A DNA stretch of 64,000 nt. Source: Saccharum officinarum (taxonomy: Eukaryota; Streptophyta; Magnoliopsida; Poales; Poaceae). A program made the position numbers and the translations under genes. This document shows positions 32,601 to 43,839 of the stretch, piece by piece. The notes under the pieces were generated by a model, which had not been told where the DNA came from, ran no database searches, and worked only from the letters and a program-made list of their open reading frames with translations. The stretch's first letter is position 1, and each line of letters starts with the position of its first letter. The stretch is from assembly GCA_020631735.1 (NCBI GenBank), contig CM036159.1, positions 94,350,656 to 94,414,655 of the forward strand, read 5' to 3'.

Positions 32601-34080
32601 TCTGGAAAGCCAGATCATGGAGGGTCAGAAAACAGATAAGGGAATCTTTCATATCAAAGAAAAGATACAGAGAGAACCCACCAAACACTTTCGCTTGGAT
32701 GAACAAGGAGTGTTATGGTTCAAGGATCGACTGGTAGTACCTAAGGATAGAGAGCTCAAAAACAAGTTGATGGATGAGGCCCATCGTTCTAAGCTATCTA
32801 TTCACCCCGGAAGTAGCAAGATGTACCAAGATTTACGACCCCGTTATTGGTGGACTAAGATGAAAAAGGAGATTGCAGCATACGTTGCTCGATGCGACAT
32901 GTGTTGTAGAGTTAAAGCTCTTCACATGAGACCTGCAGGACTTCTACAACCTTTGTCGATACCTGATTGGAAGTGGGATGATATAAGTATGGACTTTATT
33001 ACTGGTCTCCCCACCACACAGAAAGGCCATGATTCCATTTGGGTAATAGTCGATCGCCTTACCAAGTCGGCTCACTTTCTGCCAGTCAAAACAAGTTTCC
33101 GACCACCTCAATATGCAGAAAAGTATATTGCTGAGATTGTCCGATTGCATGGAATACCAAAAACAATAGTGTCCGATCGAGGTTCACAGTTTACCGCTCA
33201 CTTTTGGGAACATCTTCATCAAGGTTTGGGCACTAGTTTGATTCGTAGCACGGCTTACCACCCACAGACTGATGGGCAGACCGAAAGAGTTAATGCAGTA
33301 CTAGAAGATATGCTTAGGGCTTGTGTGTTATCATCCAGGGGTTCATGGGAATCCTGGTTACCGTTGGCAGAATTTGCTTATAACAACAGTTACCAAGAGA
33401 GTATCAAGATGGCACCATTTGAAGCCTTGTATGGCCGGAAGTGCAGAACACCGTTAAATTGGGTAGAGCCCGGAGAAAGAAGGTTTTACGGAATTGATTT
33501 TGTAGATGAGGCAGAGAAGAAGGTCCGTGTTATTCAACAAAACATGCAAGCAGCGCAGTCTCGTCAGAAGAGTTATGCGGATAAGAGAAGAAGACCATTG
33601 GAATTCCAAGTAGGTGACTATGTCTATTTAAAGGTTACCCCAATGAAGAAGAAACGGTTTGGAATCAAGAAGAAACTATCTGCTAGATATATAGGGCCAT
33701 ACCAGATTTTGGAGAAAAAGGGCCCCGTAGCATATAAGTTACAGCTACCAGAAGAGATGAGTTCGATCTTTCCCGTCTTCCACGTATCCCAATTGAAGAA
33801 GTGTCTACGTGTTCCAGAGGAGAGAATACAACCTCAGGGTATTCGGATCAAGGCAGATTTGGAATATCGCGAGCAACCAGTCCGAGTCCTGGATACCAAG
33901 GACCGAGTCACTCGGAACAAAGTGGTCACAACCTACAAGGTTCAATGGAGTCATCATGACGAGAGCGATGCTTCTTGGGAAACGGGAGAATATCTTCAAA
34001 CTGCTTATAAAGATTTTTACGATAAATGGTTCGTAACTCAAATCTCGGGACGAGATTCTTATAAGGGGGGAGGGCTGTAA
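29614..34080 (+). CDS. Gag-pol polyprotein of the gypsy chromovirus
   Basis: One open frame (1490 codons counting from an ATG at 29608; the ATG at 29614 follows an acceptor-like CAG). Numbering from 29608: Pro-rich N-terminus, gag capsid-like region about 95-255, zinc knuckle [14 protein letters not shown] at 338-351, aspartic protease with D396-S-G, reverse transcriptase with [10 protein letters not shown] near 608 and FIDD (D711, D712), RNase H with D858, integrase with an HHCC region near 1065-1105 and D1129, D1190, E1226 (D-x35-E). A chromodomain-like segment occupies about 1424-1476 ([11 protein letters not shown].., [16 protein letters not shown]). All catalytic residues are present and there is no stop, so it looks functional. 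It makes the capsid and the enzymes for reverse transcription and integration. Confidence 0.95.
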   Translation: MPNTRRTVYGAAEAGGSAAANDDRDPPPPPPPYTAEQFFAQFLGSQRNMESMQQNMEAALRSIADNTRRGINQGGHEANQYSSFKDFMDTRPPIFKEAAEPLDAEEWINTMEDKFRVLRMTEVLKTEYAAHQLQGPAGMWWKHHRTTFAPHAHITWREFTDAFRGTYIPPGLTEMKLGEFLALNQGTKTVTQYLHAFNNLSRYAPDMVNTDAKKIASFKRGLSPKMMKHVGTSLRTNFNDFVSDCLKQEKNNNVYAASKIRKRAFESSSSQSRAPVNNRPAYRSPVPGARFRPPQRKNQNAQPSQRNQKPFKMALPQAKTGQGSSSGTVAQVKGPCFNCNQPGHFAKYCPYPKKQQTQYQARVHHTTVDDIPEGEPVTAGMFSINNHPAVVLFDSGSSHSFVSQAFVKRHEQKIVELECAYKISSAGADLLTNQIVQGVTLNIANRQYKLNLIVMPGLVLDVIMGMNWMNRMRVVIDVGGRSISLKEPNGEGTFRVVLPRRVDLASTSCAVQTTLLAQIPVVCEFPDVFPEELPGLPPDRDVEFAIELIPGTAPISRRPYRMPPNELAELKKQLQDLLKKGLIRPSSSEWGCPALFVKKKKDNSLRMCVDYRPLNAVTIKNKYPLPRIDILFDQLSKAKVFSKIDLRSGYHQIKIRPQDVPKTAFSTRYGLYEYLVMSFGLTNAPAYFMYLMNSVFMPELDKFVIVFIDDILIYSENEEEHAEHLRIVLTRLREHRLYAKFSKCEFWLRTVPFLGHVLSENGISVDPSKVQEVMDWKSPTSVHEVRSFLGLAGYYRRFIPEFSKIAKPMTSLLQKDHQFVWTEECEAAFCTLRKLLTTAPVLAQPDIEKPFDVFCDASKSGLGCVLMQNGRVIAYASRQLRKHEVNYPTHDLELAAVVHALKIWRHYLLGNVCNIFTDHKSLKYIFTQSELNMRQRRWLELIKDYNLNVHYHPGKANVVADALSRKSHAIDVRPLFEEGFNLLHPAVLHNIQISCTLESQIMEGQKTDKGIFHIKEKIQREPTKHFRLDEQGVLWFKDRLVVPKDRELKNKLMDEAHRSKLSIHPGSSKMYQDLRPRYWWTKMKKEIAAYVARCDMCCRVKALHMRPAGLLQPLSIPDWKWDDISMDFITGLPTTQKGHDSIWVIVDRLTKSAHFLPVKTSFRPPQYAEKYIAEIVRLHGIPKTIVSDRGSQFTAHFWEHLHQGLGTSLIRSTAYHPQTDGQTERVNAVLEDMLRACVLSSRGSWESWLPLAEFAYNNSYQESIKMAPFEALYGRKCRTPLNWVEPGERRFYGIDFVDEAEKKVRVIQQNMQAAQSRQKSYADKRRRPLEFQVGDYVYLKVTPMKKKRFGIKKKLSARYIGPYQILEKKGPVAYKLQLPEEMSSIFPVFHVSQLKKCLRVPEERIQPQGIRIKADLEYREQPVRVLDTKDRVTRNKVVTTYKVQWSHHDESDASWETGEYLQTAYKDFYDKWFVTQISGRDSYKGGGL
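34063..34074 (+). other. Polypurine tract of the gypsy element
   Basis: AAGGGGGGAGGG stands one base before the 3' LTR, overlapping the last codons of the polyprotein. It primes plus-strand DNA synthesis. Confidence 0.9.
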
Positions 34081-37000
34081 CACCCCTGGGTGTTAAGCAT
34101 GCATTATCATTTCAAAACATAAGCATTCAACAGCATTGCACGTTTAACATTGTTGGATTATATCACTTTTTCAAATATAACTTGAAAAGCAATAAAATGG
34201 AAACCCTAAATTTAAAATGAATGTTAAAAAGTTAGTGTACTTTTTAGAGGTAGCAATTTTAAATAATTTAGAATAAACCAACTTGATTATTGGAGCAAAA
34301 ATTTGGATTCAAATTCTCCTCAAATTCTGTTTTAAAAATTATTCTAAATAAATGAGTTTGATTTTTAAATTAGCTTTAAATCTCAAATTTAAAATCTATT
34401 GGGAATTTAGAAAAATGTTCTATATGAAAGTTGTAGAGAATAAAATTTTGAACAACTTTTGTTTTGGGACAAATTCCTGAAAACCTCGTTTTCATCCCCA
34501 AAATTTGAATTTCAAACAGAAATTTGAAATCTGGAAAATGTTTGGAAAAAGAAAAATCGAAATTTCGTTACTGGGCTTCGGCCTCACTTCTCGGCCCACG
34601 GCCGAAGCCGGCCTGGCCCGCCTCGCGCCCCCGCCCGCGCCCGCGCGCGCGCTCGCGCCAGCGCACGCCGCGCTCAGGCCGCGGCCGCCGCGTGGCCGCA
34701 GCTCGCCGCCTCCGGCGTACGGGTGGCGAGCCGTGGGCTCCACCGGCCGCGCCACGCGCCTTGAAGCCGCGCCCGCCTCTCCCTCGCCAGTCGCGCTCGC
34801 GTTTTCCTTCTCCCGGCCTCGCGCGAGCAGCAGCCGCAGCCGCTCGCCGCCTCCACGCGCTCACCGCCGTTCCGCCCGAGAGCTCGCCGCCGTTCCCGCT
34901 CAACGGCCGCACCATTTCTCGATTCATCTCGCCACCGGCTCCGCCACACCCTCCTCTTCTCCGAACGGGGTTCGGTATCTCTCGCTCGCCGACGGTGAGG
35001 CTCAATCTCTTCTTTCCCGCCCGCACCACCGTCGCCGGCCACCGAGCTCGAGCTCCGCCTCCGGCGCCCTCGCTCCCTCCTTCTCCTCTTGTTTCGCGCG
35101 GTTGTGCTCACAACCCTTTCACGGGAGCCATGCGTGCTCGGGGATTCGACTCCGAGCCGGAGGTCGGCCGTTGGCCGACGGCGACCACCGCTCCGCCTCC
35201 GCGACGTCGGGGCCACGGCGCCCGTGGCCGCGCTCCGCGTCCGCCTCCTCCCCTCTTCAGTGGCTGGGCCACCGGCTTGGGCCGAGCCGCCAAGCCGGGC
35301 CGCCCCCTCCCTTCTGTTTCCCGCGCGACGCCCAGCCCATTCCGGCCGCGGGCCAATGCTGCCGCGTGGGCCGGCCCGTTCGGCGATTTCAAATTTAGTT
35401 TTTGAATTCTTATTATTATTTGGAAAATAAAATGCTTTAGAAAATGTTGTGTACAATTTATGGCTCCAAAAATCATGAAATAAATTTTAAAATGTTCCTT
35501 GTGAATAGATCTACAGTTTAAAAATATCCCATGTTATTTTTGTGACACTTTACTGTACATTTTTATTTAATTGTTATATATGCTGTTATCTTATAAAAAT
35601 TGTAGTAAATAAACTAATAAAGAGAAAAATGTGATTCTTGTTGCATTAATCTTCTTTAGTGATATACTTTCTAGGAAAAATGCTAGTGAAGTATGTTCTG
35701 TGGAAAATTTTTGAAGTGTAGTTCAAATGCCTTTATTTGTTAATATTTGTTATTTTTAGTAGAAGGCAATATTTGTATATAACATACTTATGATAATTTT
35801 TGTAGCATGTTAGTTTACTGTTGGAAACCTAGGAAAAATGTGAAATCTGTTGTTTGATACTTTTCCTAGTATAAAACAATTTTATGCTCACATTTAAGCC
35901 TTAACTTGTTTATTTTGTATAAGTAGTTTTACAGTTCCATTTACCTTGAAAATTTAGTGATAGCTTAGTTAGGGTAAGAATACTCTACTGTAATTTTTGT
36001 AGATTTTTATCTACACCAGAGATAGGTGTTGCAGAACAACCCTAGCTAAATAAGGAATAAATGATTATTCTTTATGAGAATTTAAGAGGAATAAAATGTG
36101 TTTGGTGTATCTTTGAAGCATCACTATGTATTGCTGATGTTGTGAATGAGTTAGGTTGGTAAGGTTTGGTTAATCAGGGTACTTGCTTGTGTCAGGTGTA
36201 TGATGATTAGTGTAATCAAATTGAGTAAACCTTGGGGTACATGTTCTTGGATGACGTGGACTACCTTGTAGAAGATGAAGTTTTATACTAACTGCTCTTT
36301 CCATGTGCTCGTCTGCATCTCATGTCACTTCATCATTCCATCATAATCCGATGCATCATTCGCATGTACTTATGCACTTGCATCATACAGGATCGCAGGA
36401 GGACTCGCAGGCAGCAGTACCGGAGGAGCAGGCTTGGACAGATCAGCAGGAACCCCAGGCACAGGAGGTGCCCGAGGAGGAAGAGCCAAGCGAGGAACTG
36501 CCAGAGTGCGTCGACCACCATCCTAGCTCGTTCGAAAGAGGCAAGCCCCGGAGCATTTTAAGTCTCCTATTTTATAAAAGCTATTCCTTATCACATGAAT
36601 TATAGTTATATATTGTTGCATTAAGTTATAGGAGTTGAGTGAAACCGTTGTTGCATTACTATCCTTGTCCACCAGAATTACTGTTACTTTATTAGGTCAG
36701 GATCGAGTAAATCGCTTAGCCATGCTTAGACCGGTAGAAGTCGGGTGATTTCCTGTCACCTGCGAGCTATAGGTGGATTGCGAGCTATAGGTGGATACCG
36801 GATTATGGTTAGCTGTATTTGTAAATTTGGAAAAGTAACCAAGTGTTGATGGTTAAGCATAGACCGGACGGAGTCTTATAGGGTTTTGGACTATAGTGAT
36901 TCCGTCTGTGTCGATTAAGGACCGATCGTTGCTCGTCCCTCTTGTCATGTTGAACGCATGCCTCACATTTAGCTGGCCGAATAAAGTACCTTTCGACCGC

Positions 37001-38047
37001 GAAGCTAGCGACACTTTTCGAGCTGGGATAAACTCGGGTTGGCAGACTGGTGTTGAAGGGGTGTACGGGGACGCGAAGAGTAAGCCCAAGGTGCGTCCTG
37101 GCAGTCGGGCGGTCCCTGGGTAGTGCGATCCATGATTGTTATCCCGCGGCTTCTTGGAAAGTGTCATTGGTGATCTACGCGACCCTGACGGGGGAAGCAT
37201 GGTTTGTGTGAGGAATAAATCTCCAGCTGGATAGGAATTCGATTCGAATCGCCGTCGCTCCCGGTTAGTGAGCACTTGACTCGAGCTATGGCATCGTAGT
37301 GTTAATGATGGAACACGGATGGTTATGTGGTTAATGCTGAATATGCTAAACATGAGATAGTAACCTTTGATGCTAATGCTTAATCAAGTGATTGCTTTAG
37401 TAATAGGTGCTTACCTAGCATGAATAGGTTATCATAAAATGATGCTAAAAGTACTTATTATTAGTTACTCCTAATAACTTATGCCTTTCGCAAATGAGTC
37501 AAGCCAGTACACTATTTAAAGCCTTGCATGCTCCTTGGTGTCATGTTGTTTCTGGTTTTTGACGGGTAAGTCTAGCTGAGTACATTCTCGTACTCAGGGC
37601 GTTGTTCCCATTGTTGTTGCAGAGGGTCAGATGTACTACGGGTACTGCTCCAACTGTCTGTATCCGGCGATGGGTGACAACTAGGACCTTGGGCAAAGGT
37701 CGTTCTGTTTGCCTTATCTACTGCTTTTGTGGACCATGACTATCTACTGGCACTGTAATGAAACTAAGGGTGTGTGCGTAAAACTATTTGCTTCCGCTAT
37801 CTTATGTTGAACTATGTTGTAATAACTTTATTTCCGAACTCCGATGTATCCTACTTTTATGATCAACTTTATGTATCGTGTGAACTGTGGCTGCTAAATC
37901 AGTACGATCTTGGTTGTATGTTGGTTGGTTTGAAATCCTTCGTGATTTCACGGAATCTCGAGTTATACGGGCTTAAGTTTGTTAAATTAACCGCCTCGGT
38001 GGTAGATTTTCATACTTAATCTCGTATAATTACGTTGATCCGTTACA
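34076..38047 (+). repeat. 3' LTR of the gypsy chromovirus
   Basis: 3972 bp, nearly identical to the 5' LTR. Differences seen by eye: C/T at 23570 versus 34207, C/T at about 25055 versus 35692, G/A at about 25858 versus 36496, T/G near 26987 versus 37624, plus one G gained near 36235 and one G lost near 37057. Confidence 0.95.
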
Positions 38048-38710
38048 TCTACTAACAAGCTCATCATATGAATCAACATGATCAATCACATTATCATTTG
38101 ATACCTTTGTGTCACCTAGTGACATGAATCAATGTGATGTAGTGGATGGGCTTATAGTAGCATCATCAAGGCCCGAGCATGAACCAATGTTGTCACCATC
38201 AAGTGTGCTTGGGGTAGAAACATCACTTGCAACACTTGATGCATCATCACCATTCTTGTCAAGTGAACTTGTGGTAGATCGATCATCATCATCACTTGAC
38301 CATGAGGTGGAGCAATCCTCCACAACCATCGTGTTGTGGTCATGCTCAACATCATCATGTGCAACCTCCTTGGGCTTGACATCATCGTCATAATCGGTGA
38401 TAGCTCTATACTTTTCATTGAGATAGTCCCATATCTCATGAGCGGATTTGAGGTCCATGATCTTACCAAAGATGCTATCATCCAAAGATCTATACATGAT
38501 GTTAGTAGCTTGGATGTCAAGATCTAGGCATTTCTCTTGTGCTTGAGTTAGATTATCTTCATCCAACACATGAGAAAAGCCTACATCTACCATCCACCAC
38601 ATTTGAGGGCAAATAAACTTAAAATTGCATATCATCCAATTTTTCCACCGTGCAAAGTGTGTGCCATCAAACATGTGAGGACAATCAACATCTAGTCCAT
38701 ATTCCGCCAT
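38048..38710 (-). pseudogene. Gag of copia element A, N-terminal part
   Basis: The frame starts at 38710 (MAEYGLDVDCPHMFDGTHFA) and shows the copia gag (UBN2/DUF4219-like) pattern F-D-G-x-x-x-x-x-W-K, then IMDLKSAHEIWDYLNEKY. It is open to a stop at about 38129. Just beyond, the coding signal continues in another frame (SYDELVSR) up to the gypsy insertion, so a frameshift lies near 38130 in addition to the insertion. The rest of the protein is at 23438-22128. Ser/Asp-rich stretches fill the region after residue 110. Confidence 0.8.
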
Positions 38711-38746
38711 CCTCTCAGGTCGGTGAAGACCACAAATGAGAGACCA

Positions 38747-38760
38747 GACTCCGATACCAA
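38747..38760 (-). other. Primer binding site of copia element A
   Basis: On the minus strand the sequence reads TTGGTATCGGAGTC, next to the LTR end at 38762. It is a tRNA-Met-type site and fixes the minus orientation of the element. Confidence 0.75.
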
Positions 38761-38761
38761 T

Positions 38762-39216
38762 TGAAGGGTCGAGATGGCGGACTAGAGGGGGGGTGAATAG
38801 TCCTTTCTAAAATTAATCGTGTCGGCAAACTGAAACAAATGTGGATTAAAACTATCGGTCTAGCCAAGACTATACCCCTCTATCTAAGTTCACAAGCACC
38901 TCACAAAGAACCTAATTATGTAACTAAGGTGCTTTCCTTAGCAAGAGCTCTTCTAAACAATTCTAGAGCAAGGTCACACAACCTATGCACTAGTACTTTA
39001 GCAAAGCCGGGGAGCTCCTACTTCAATAGCAAGGCAATAATGCCAAACTAGAGAGCGCAAATTACTTAGCTATACAAACTAAGCAATATGACTAACAAGG
39101 TTACACAAACCAAATTAGCCACGCAACGGGAAGCTACTTCTATGCTACAACAAGCAAGAAGGTAACTAGCTAACTACACAAGCAACTAGTTACAAGAGCA
39201 ACTACACAAGCATCAA
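38762..39216 (-). repeat. 5' LTR of copia element A (partial, cut by gap)
   Basis: It starts (plus strand) TGAAGGGTCGAGATGGCGGA and runs into the gap at 39217. Long A-rich stretches with repeated CAAGCAACTA-type words occur near the gap. No gene is seen. Confidence 0.65.
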
Positions 39217-39316
39217 NNNNNNNNNNNNNNNNNNNNNNNNNNNNNNNNNNNNNNNNNNNNNNNNNNNNNNNNNNNNNNNNNNNNNNNNNNNNNNNNNNNN
39301 NNNNNNNNNNNNNNNN
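39217..39316. other. Assembly gap (100 N)
   Basis: A run of exactly 100 N. It separates the 5' LTR of element A from the 3' LTR start of element B, so most of two LTRs is probably missing here. Confidence 0.99.
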
Positions 39317-39331
39317 GGGCTAGATGCTTTC

Positions 39332-39730
39332 AATCTCCCTTTTTGGTGATTGATGACAACACTAAGATATGAAAGATTGGAGTTGAGGTTTTCGAGCATG
39401 CATGGTTCACATAAGCAAAAAGCAATAGCACAAGGGTTAGGAATTGCTTATGTGCCCCAAGCCAAAGAGTGTACTCATAAGATAAGACAAGAACGTTAGT
39501 ACACACAGATATAGCTCATAAGAAACGGAGTAAGGCACGGAAGCACAACTTAGAGCTATAATTAAAAACGGTGACAAGCATACCACTATGACTGGATAAA
39601 ACATTAAAGCTCAAGGTTTATCACACGACGATGTCACACGAATGCAATGACTGAAAAGTAACATGATGCATGAATGTAGCACACAAGAAAAAACGAAAAC
39701 CCTTCTCAAAACTCCCCTGAAACTACTTCT
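39332..39730 (-). other. 3' untranslated region and polypurine tract of element B
   Basis: No gene is seen. The minus strand shows a purine-rich tract (AAAAAGGGAGA) ending at 39332, just before the LTR start. Near 39725-39760 it shows TTTTTGGCGCTTGATGCCAA, a small inverted repeat often found next to this tract in this group. Confidence 0.55.
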
Positions 39731-42223
39731 CTCTCCTTTGGCATCAAGCGCCAAAAATAATCTAAGGATCTGACGGGGGGACAGACGGAGTCGTGTCGGG
39801 TGCCGAGGTGCGCGGAGTAATCATGAAGTGTAGAGAATCTCCTTGGAATCTGAGCTATCTGGCTGACCCCTGAAGAAGCGTGGCTGTGAAGCGGTCTGGG
39901 TCTGAGCGGCAGGAACAGGTAACTGTCGTAGTAGCAAAAGAGGATCCGTCTGAGTGACCTGAGCCTGTAGCGAGCCAATAGCAGGAGGATCTGTCGAGGC
40001 AACTGACGAAGGAAGAGTTCTGTAGTCCAGTCCCTGTCACTGGAGGATAGCTGCCTCTGAAGCTGACAACCCTGAAGAAGTAGCAAGGTAGTGTGCGAGG
40101 GCGTCGGCTGACCAGTCAACTCGCTGTAGGTAGCACTGAAATCACCGAAGGGTGTGCCTGTCAGGAGGTGAGGGCGAGGCTGGTCTGAAGGTGTAAACCA
40201 GTGTGAATAGGCGTGAAGCTCGGGGACTGGAAAGACTGGGGAACCTGCTGCTGTGGAGATGTGAACTGGAAACCCGGCTGTCCCTGACTCGATGGATCAC
40301 TGGATTGTAAAGCAGAAGTCAGGACGGAAGCAGGCGGAGGAACCCTAACAGTGACTAGGTGGCGCAGGAGGTCCAAGTACTGCTGCTGACTAGTTGCAGT
40401 CTGTCGCTGAATCTCGTACTGCTGTCGCTGCATTTCAACCTGTGCCTCTGGATCTCAAGCTGCTGACGCTGAAACTCGTCCTGACGAGCCTGAATCTGTG
40501 CAAGTGCTGCAGCTGTGTCCTGAGCCTGTCGCTGTATCTGTGTTGCTGCTGCTCCTGTGCCTGGGTCAACCTCTTAAGTATGGCCACATGGCTGATCTGT
40601 GCGGGAGGCTGAACCAGAGCCACCGGCCTCGTGGTCGTGAGACCGAGGAGACCGGTACCTGGGGATGGGCTGGTAGTCCTCATCAGTGCTGTCAGATGTC
40701 ACATCCTCAGGAAGATCAGCAGGCTGAGCGTCAAGATCGGCAAGCTCTGCTCTCTGCAAGCTCATCAACTGTGGCGTCCTGCTCAGCTGCTGTCTCAGGA
40801 ACCTCAGGTCGCACACGCTGTCCTGGCACTGGGGCCTGATCTCTGGTGACTGAAGCCCAAAGCTGACGGATATCATACTCAGGGAAAGCAGTAGTCGTAT
40901 CTGATATCTCAGCTCGGATCTCTGCAGGTAACTGGATGGATGATCTAATGATGAAGCAGATCCAGTGTGCATAGGGCAGCTGACGATTACCCTTGAAGCC
41001 CTCAGCTATGGTGTCCTCCATCTCACTAAGTATGAGATCCCAAATGTCAAACTGTGTCTGTGAGAGGAGGTGGTGAACAACCCATAGCTGCATCCGAGTC
41101 AGTCCCTCTCTGTAGCCAAGTCTGGGAAGTAGAGTGCGTCTGACTATAGCATCCAGAACTCTGGCAAGAGGTGTCAAACTGGCAGGCGTGCGACGAGACC
41201 CTTCGCCAAAAGGCTCACGAAAGCAGGGTCGAACCAAGTCTGTAGGTGGCACTGCACCGCCGTGAGGGCGTCTCGGTGGAGGAGTCTGACCAAAGCACAG
41301 CTGATGTATCTTCGTGTTGGAAGCTGGGAGTCTGAGAATCTCCCGCACTCTGGTGCTGTATAGGCGGTGATCGCGGCCTCGGAATGCAAAGTGAATGAAA
41401 TCATGGGCAGGATCAATCCATAGTGAAGCATAAAACTCTCTGACCCATGTGCCGCAGTATGCACCTGTCCGTCCAAGAAGATCTGACAAGCCTGGCAGAA
41501 AGGACAGGTGCGGACGTAGCTGCTCTCCCACAACCTCAACTAGTGACTCAAGTCGACAGACCCTCTGTGGTCGGAAAGCAATACCGCTGTCAACTAGAGC
41601 CCTGTAGAAATCCTCCTGAAGTGGGGTATAAAAACCTTCTGAAGCTCTGGGATCCCTCACAGGTGGAAACCACCGACTGACCTCCACGAACCTCAACCCC
41701 TGCACCTGACGTGCTGTAGCACCCCTCAAGTCAAAGTGCTCGACCGGGGTGAACCTCTAGCTCTGGGAGGAGGACGTGCTCCACGACGCTGGCCCTCTGG
41801 CCTAGGAGTCACCTGAGTACGTGCGCGTGTGGAGCGGCGACGTGGTGGAGACTGAGCTGGCTGCTCCTCTGTGTCCTCTGTGTCCTCTGTAGCCTCTGTG
41901 GCCTCTGTGGCCTCTGGAGGTGGATCAACAGACATACCCTCTGTAGCCCCAGTATCCTCAGTACCCTCAGTGGCCTCTGTGCCGAGCTGTCGACCTTCAA
42001 GATGAAAGCGACGCTCGCCTATGCGTATGCCACTGCTCCTGCCACCTCTCTCTGCCTGCTCTGCTGCATCTGCCACGGCTTGAGCAATCTCTGCCTCTGT
42101 AAGTGTCTTCTTCTTCTTTCTGGCCATGACCTTGATACGCTTCCCACGTGCAATCTCAGACCGACGAGGAGGACTGTCGTCCCCGTCACCAGGAGCACCA
42201 CCGGCGTTCTTGCAACGCACCAT
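39731..42223 (-). pseudogene. Extra 3' ORF of element B (env-like position, Transposase_32-type)
   Basis: The likely start is ATG at 42223 (MVRCKNAGGAPGDGDDSPPR), followed by a Lys-rich stretch (KVMARKKKKTLTEAEIAQ) and a Thr/Glu repeat (TEATEGTEDTGATEG). A frameshift near 41755 moves the signal to the frame holding RGATARQVQGLRFVEVSRWF, which stays open to 40731. This central part (YCGTWVREFYASLWIDPAHD, LLPRLGYREGLTRMQLWVVH) matches the plant transposon domain called Transposase_32, found in the extra ORF of SIRE-type elements. The Gln/Pro-rich C-terminal part is spread over several frames down to about 39731, so further indels exist. Function of this ORF in the family is not established. Confidence 0.7.
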
Positions 42224-43839
42224 GCTGACAAACTGACTGAAAACCTCTGAAAGATGGTGAACTGTCACTCGAGAGGCTTGGCCTCAATCCGTATCCGCAG
42301 GCTTGGCCTCGGATTCAGCAAACTGATCTCACCTGACACACGACAGACTCGCTGCAAAGACGGAATAGAGAGATCTACTATAAACACATATAACTAAAAG
42401 GTACGAATCCTAGAGATAGCAAGCATATGAGATACGAAGTGAATCGAAACGCGAAGCTACCTCGGATCGACGAGACGACTGACAAGGTGAGGTGACCTAG
42501 ATCGCGAGATTCCCGAAATCGCCGAACGAGCTCTCGCGAAGAAGACGACGCGCGACGAATCTCGTCGATGAAAGATCGACCGACGAACCCTAGGGTTAGG
42601 GTTAGGGCAGATCGACGAAAAACGATCGGAGGCAAGCACAAGTCGTTCCAATGTCGGAGATGAAGCTGGCTTGCAGGAGCGCGGCTCACCGGTGGTGGTG
42701 GCGTGTTCGGGCGGCGGCGGCACGGCGGTGGCGCGAGGATGGTTGCGGCGCGGCTACGAGCGAAGGCCGGTACGGGCAGGAGGTGCGCAAGGGCGGCTGG
42801 CGCGCGCGCGAGCAAGGCTGGCCTTGCCGGAGGCGAGGAAGACGGCGAAGCGGTGGCTCACCGGCGGCAGGCGGTGCGGCGGTGGCGCGAAGTGCGGCGG
42901 TGGCGAAAAACGGCGGCGGCGCAAGGAGGCTCGGGTGGATGAGAAGGTACGGTCGAGGACGAACCGTTTTATGAAGGGTTAGATCCGCTCGACGCGTGAT
43001 GACCGGACGCGGCGGTCGATATGACCGGACGCGGTGGTGCAGCGTCCGGTCACACTCCAGTAAGCTCCTGAAGTGACCGGACGCGTCCGGTGAGGACTGA
43101 CCGGACGCGGTCAGAGTCCGTTCGAGGGGAGCTCGGGAAATCATCGCGAATGACCGGACGCGGTGGTGGTAACCGGGACCGGACACGGTGGTCAACAACG
43201 GCGCGTCCGGTGCAGCGTCCGATCACTAGATCTGGAGTTGGTCTTCTGGATGACCGGACGCGCTGGTGGACGCCGGGACCGGACGCGGTGGTGAAGCATC
43301 ACTGCGTCCGGTGCAGCGTCCGGTCCAGCGTCCGGTCACTGTTCTTCGCCCTTCTTCGTTCCGAACTACGACGCGACTTCTCCCAATCAGGTTCCAATTC
43401 AAGAAGACACAAATAAACACCAATTGGAACACGATATGAGTGACCTCACTCAAACCCTCAAAAATTTTTTTTAAAAAAATAGATTGCCTTAGGCTAGTAT
43501 TATTTTTAAGAAAATAGGCAATAAACACCCAAGGAGCAACGTATGGCCATGCAATAGAGTTTTTGAACCTTTAGGAGCGTCAAAATGCTCTCTCTATCCA
43601 TGGACGAACACAGAGGTTGCTCAAAGCTTAACCGAAAAGAAACGACAAGAACAACAACCATGCATATGCAATGCAATACAAGAAGGTAAAACTAGAATGC
43701 TTGTCAAGTTTGATCCACGGTTAGGCTTTTTCACTCCTCCAAAGAAGGGTTATCGTAACCGTGTTAGCCAAGCCCTAAAAACATTGCGATAAAATAAACA
43801 TGGCATATTATACAATGCAATGCAAGGGACAACACACGC
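42224..43839 (-). other. Element B spacer: GC-rich island, telo-box and CCGGACGCG cluster
   Basis: There is no credible gene, although GC-rich frames occur. 42420-42960 is a CpG-rich island with a telomere-type motif (AACCCTAGGGTTAGGGTTAG from 42586). 43003-43335 carries a cluster of CCGGACGCG words on both strands. 43440-43839 is AT-rich and ends at the RT stop codon. Confidence 0.55.

Larger units (their letters stand above)
23439..38047 (+). mobile_element. Ty3/gypsy chromovirus (Tekay/Del-type), full-length and young
   Basis: The complete element is 14,609 bp: LTRs 23439-27410 and 34076-38047 (both 3972 bp, TGTAACACCC..CGTTACA), tRNA-Met-type primer site, an extra ORF (28194-29246), gag-pol (29614-34080), polypurine tract (34063-34074) and TCTAC target duplications. 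By eye the LTRs differ by four substitutions and two one-base indels, so insertion was very recent. The chromodomain at the pol C-terminus and the TGTAACACCC LTR start fit the Tekay/Del clade. It is inserted in the gag of copia element A in the opposite orientation. Every coding part is open, so it may be active. Confidence 0.95.

Noticed and set aside
42586..42607. Telomere repeat motif
   Set aside because: Only about three units inside a retroelement spacer; it is a telo-box-like motif, not a telomere or a chromosome fusion site.
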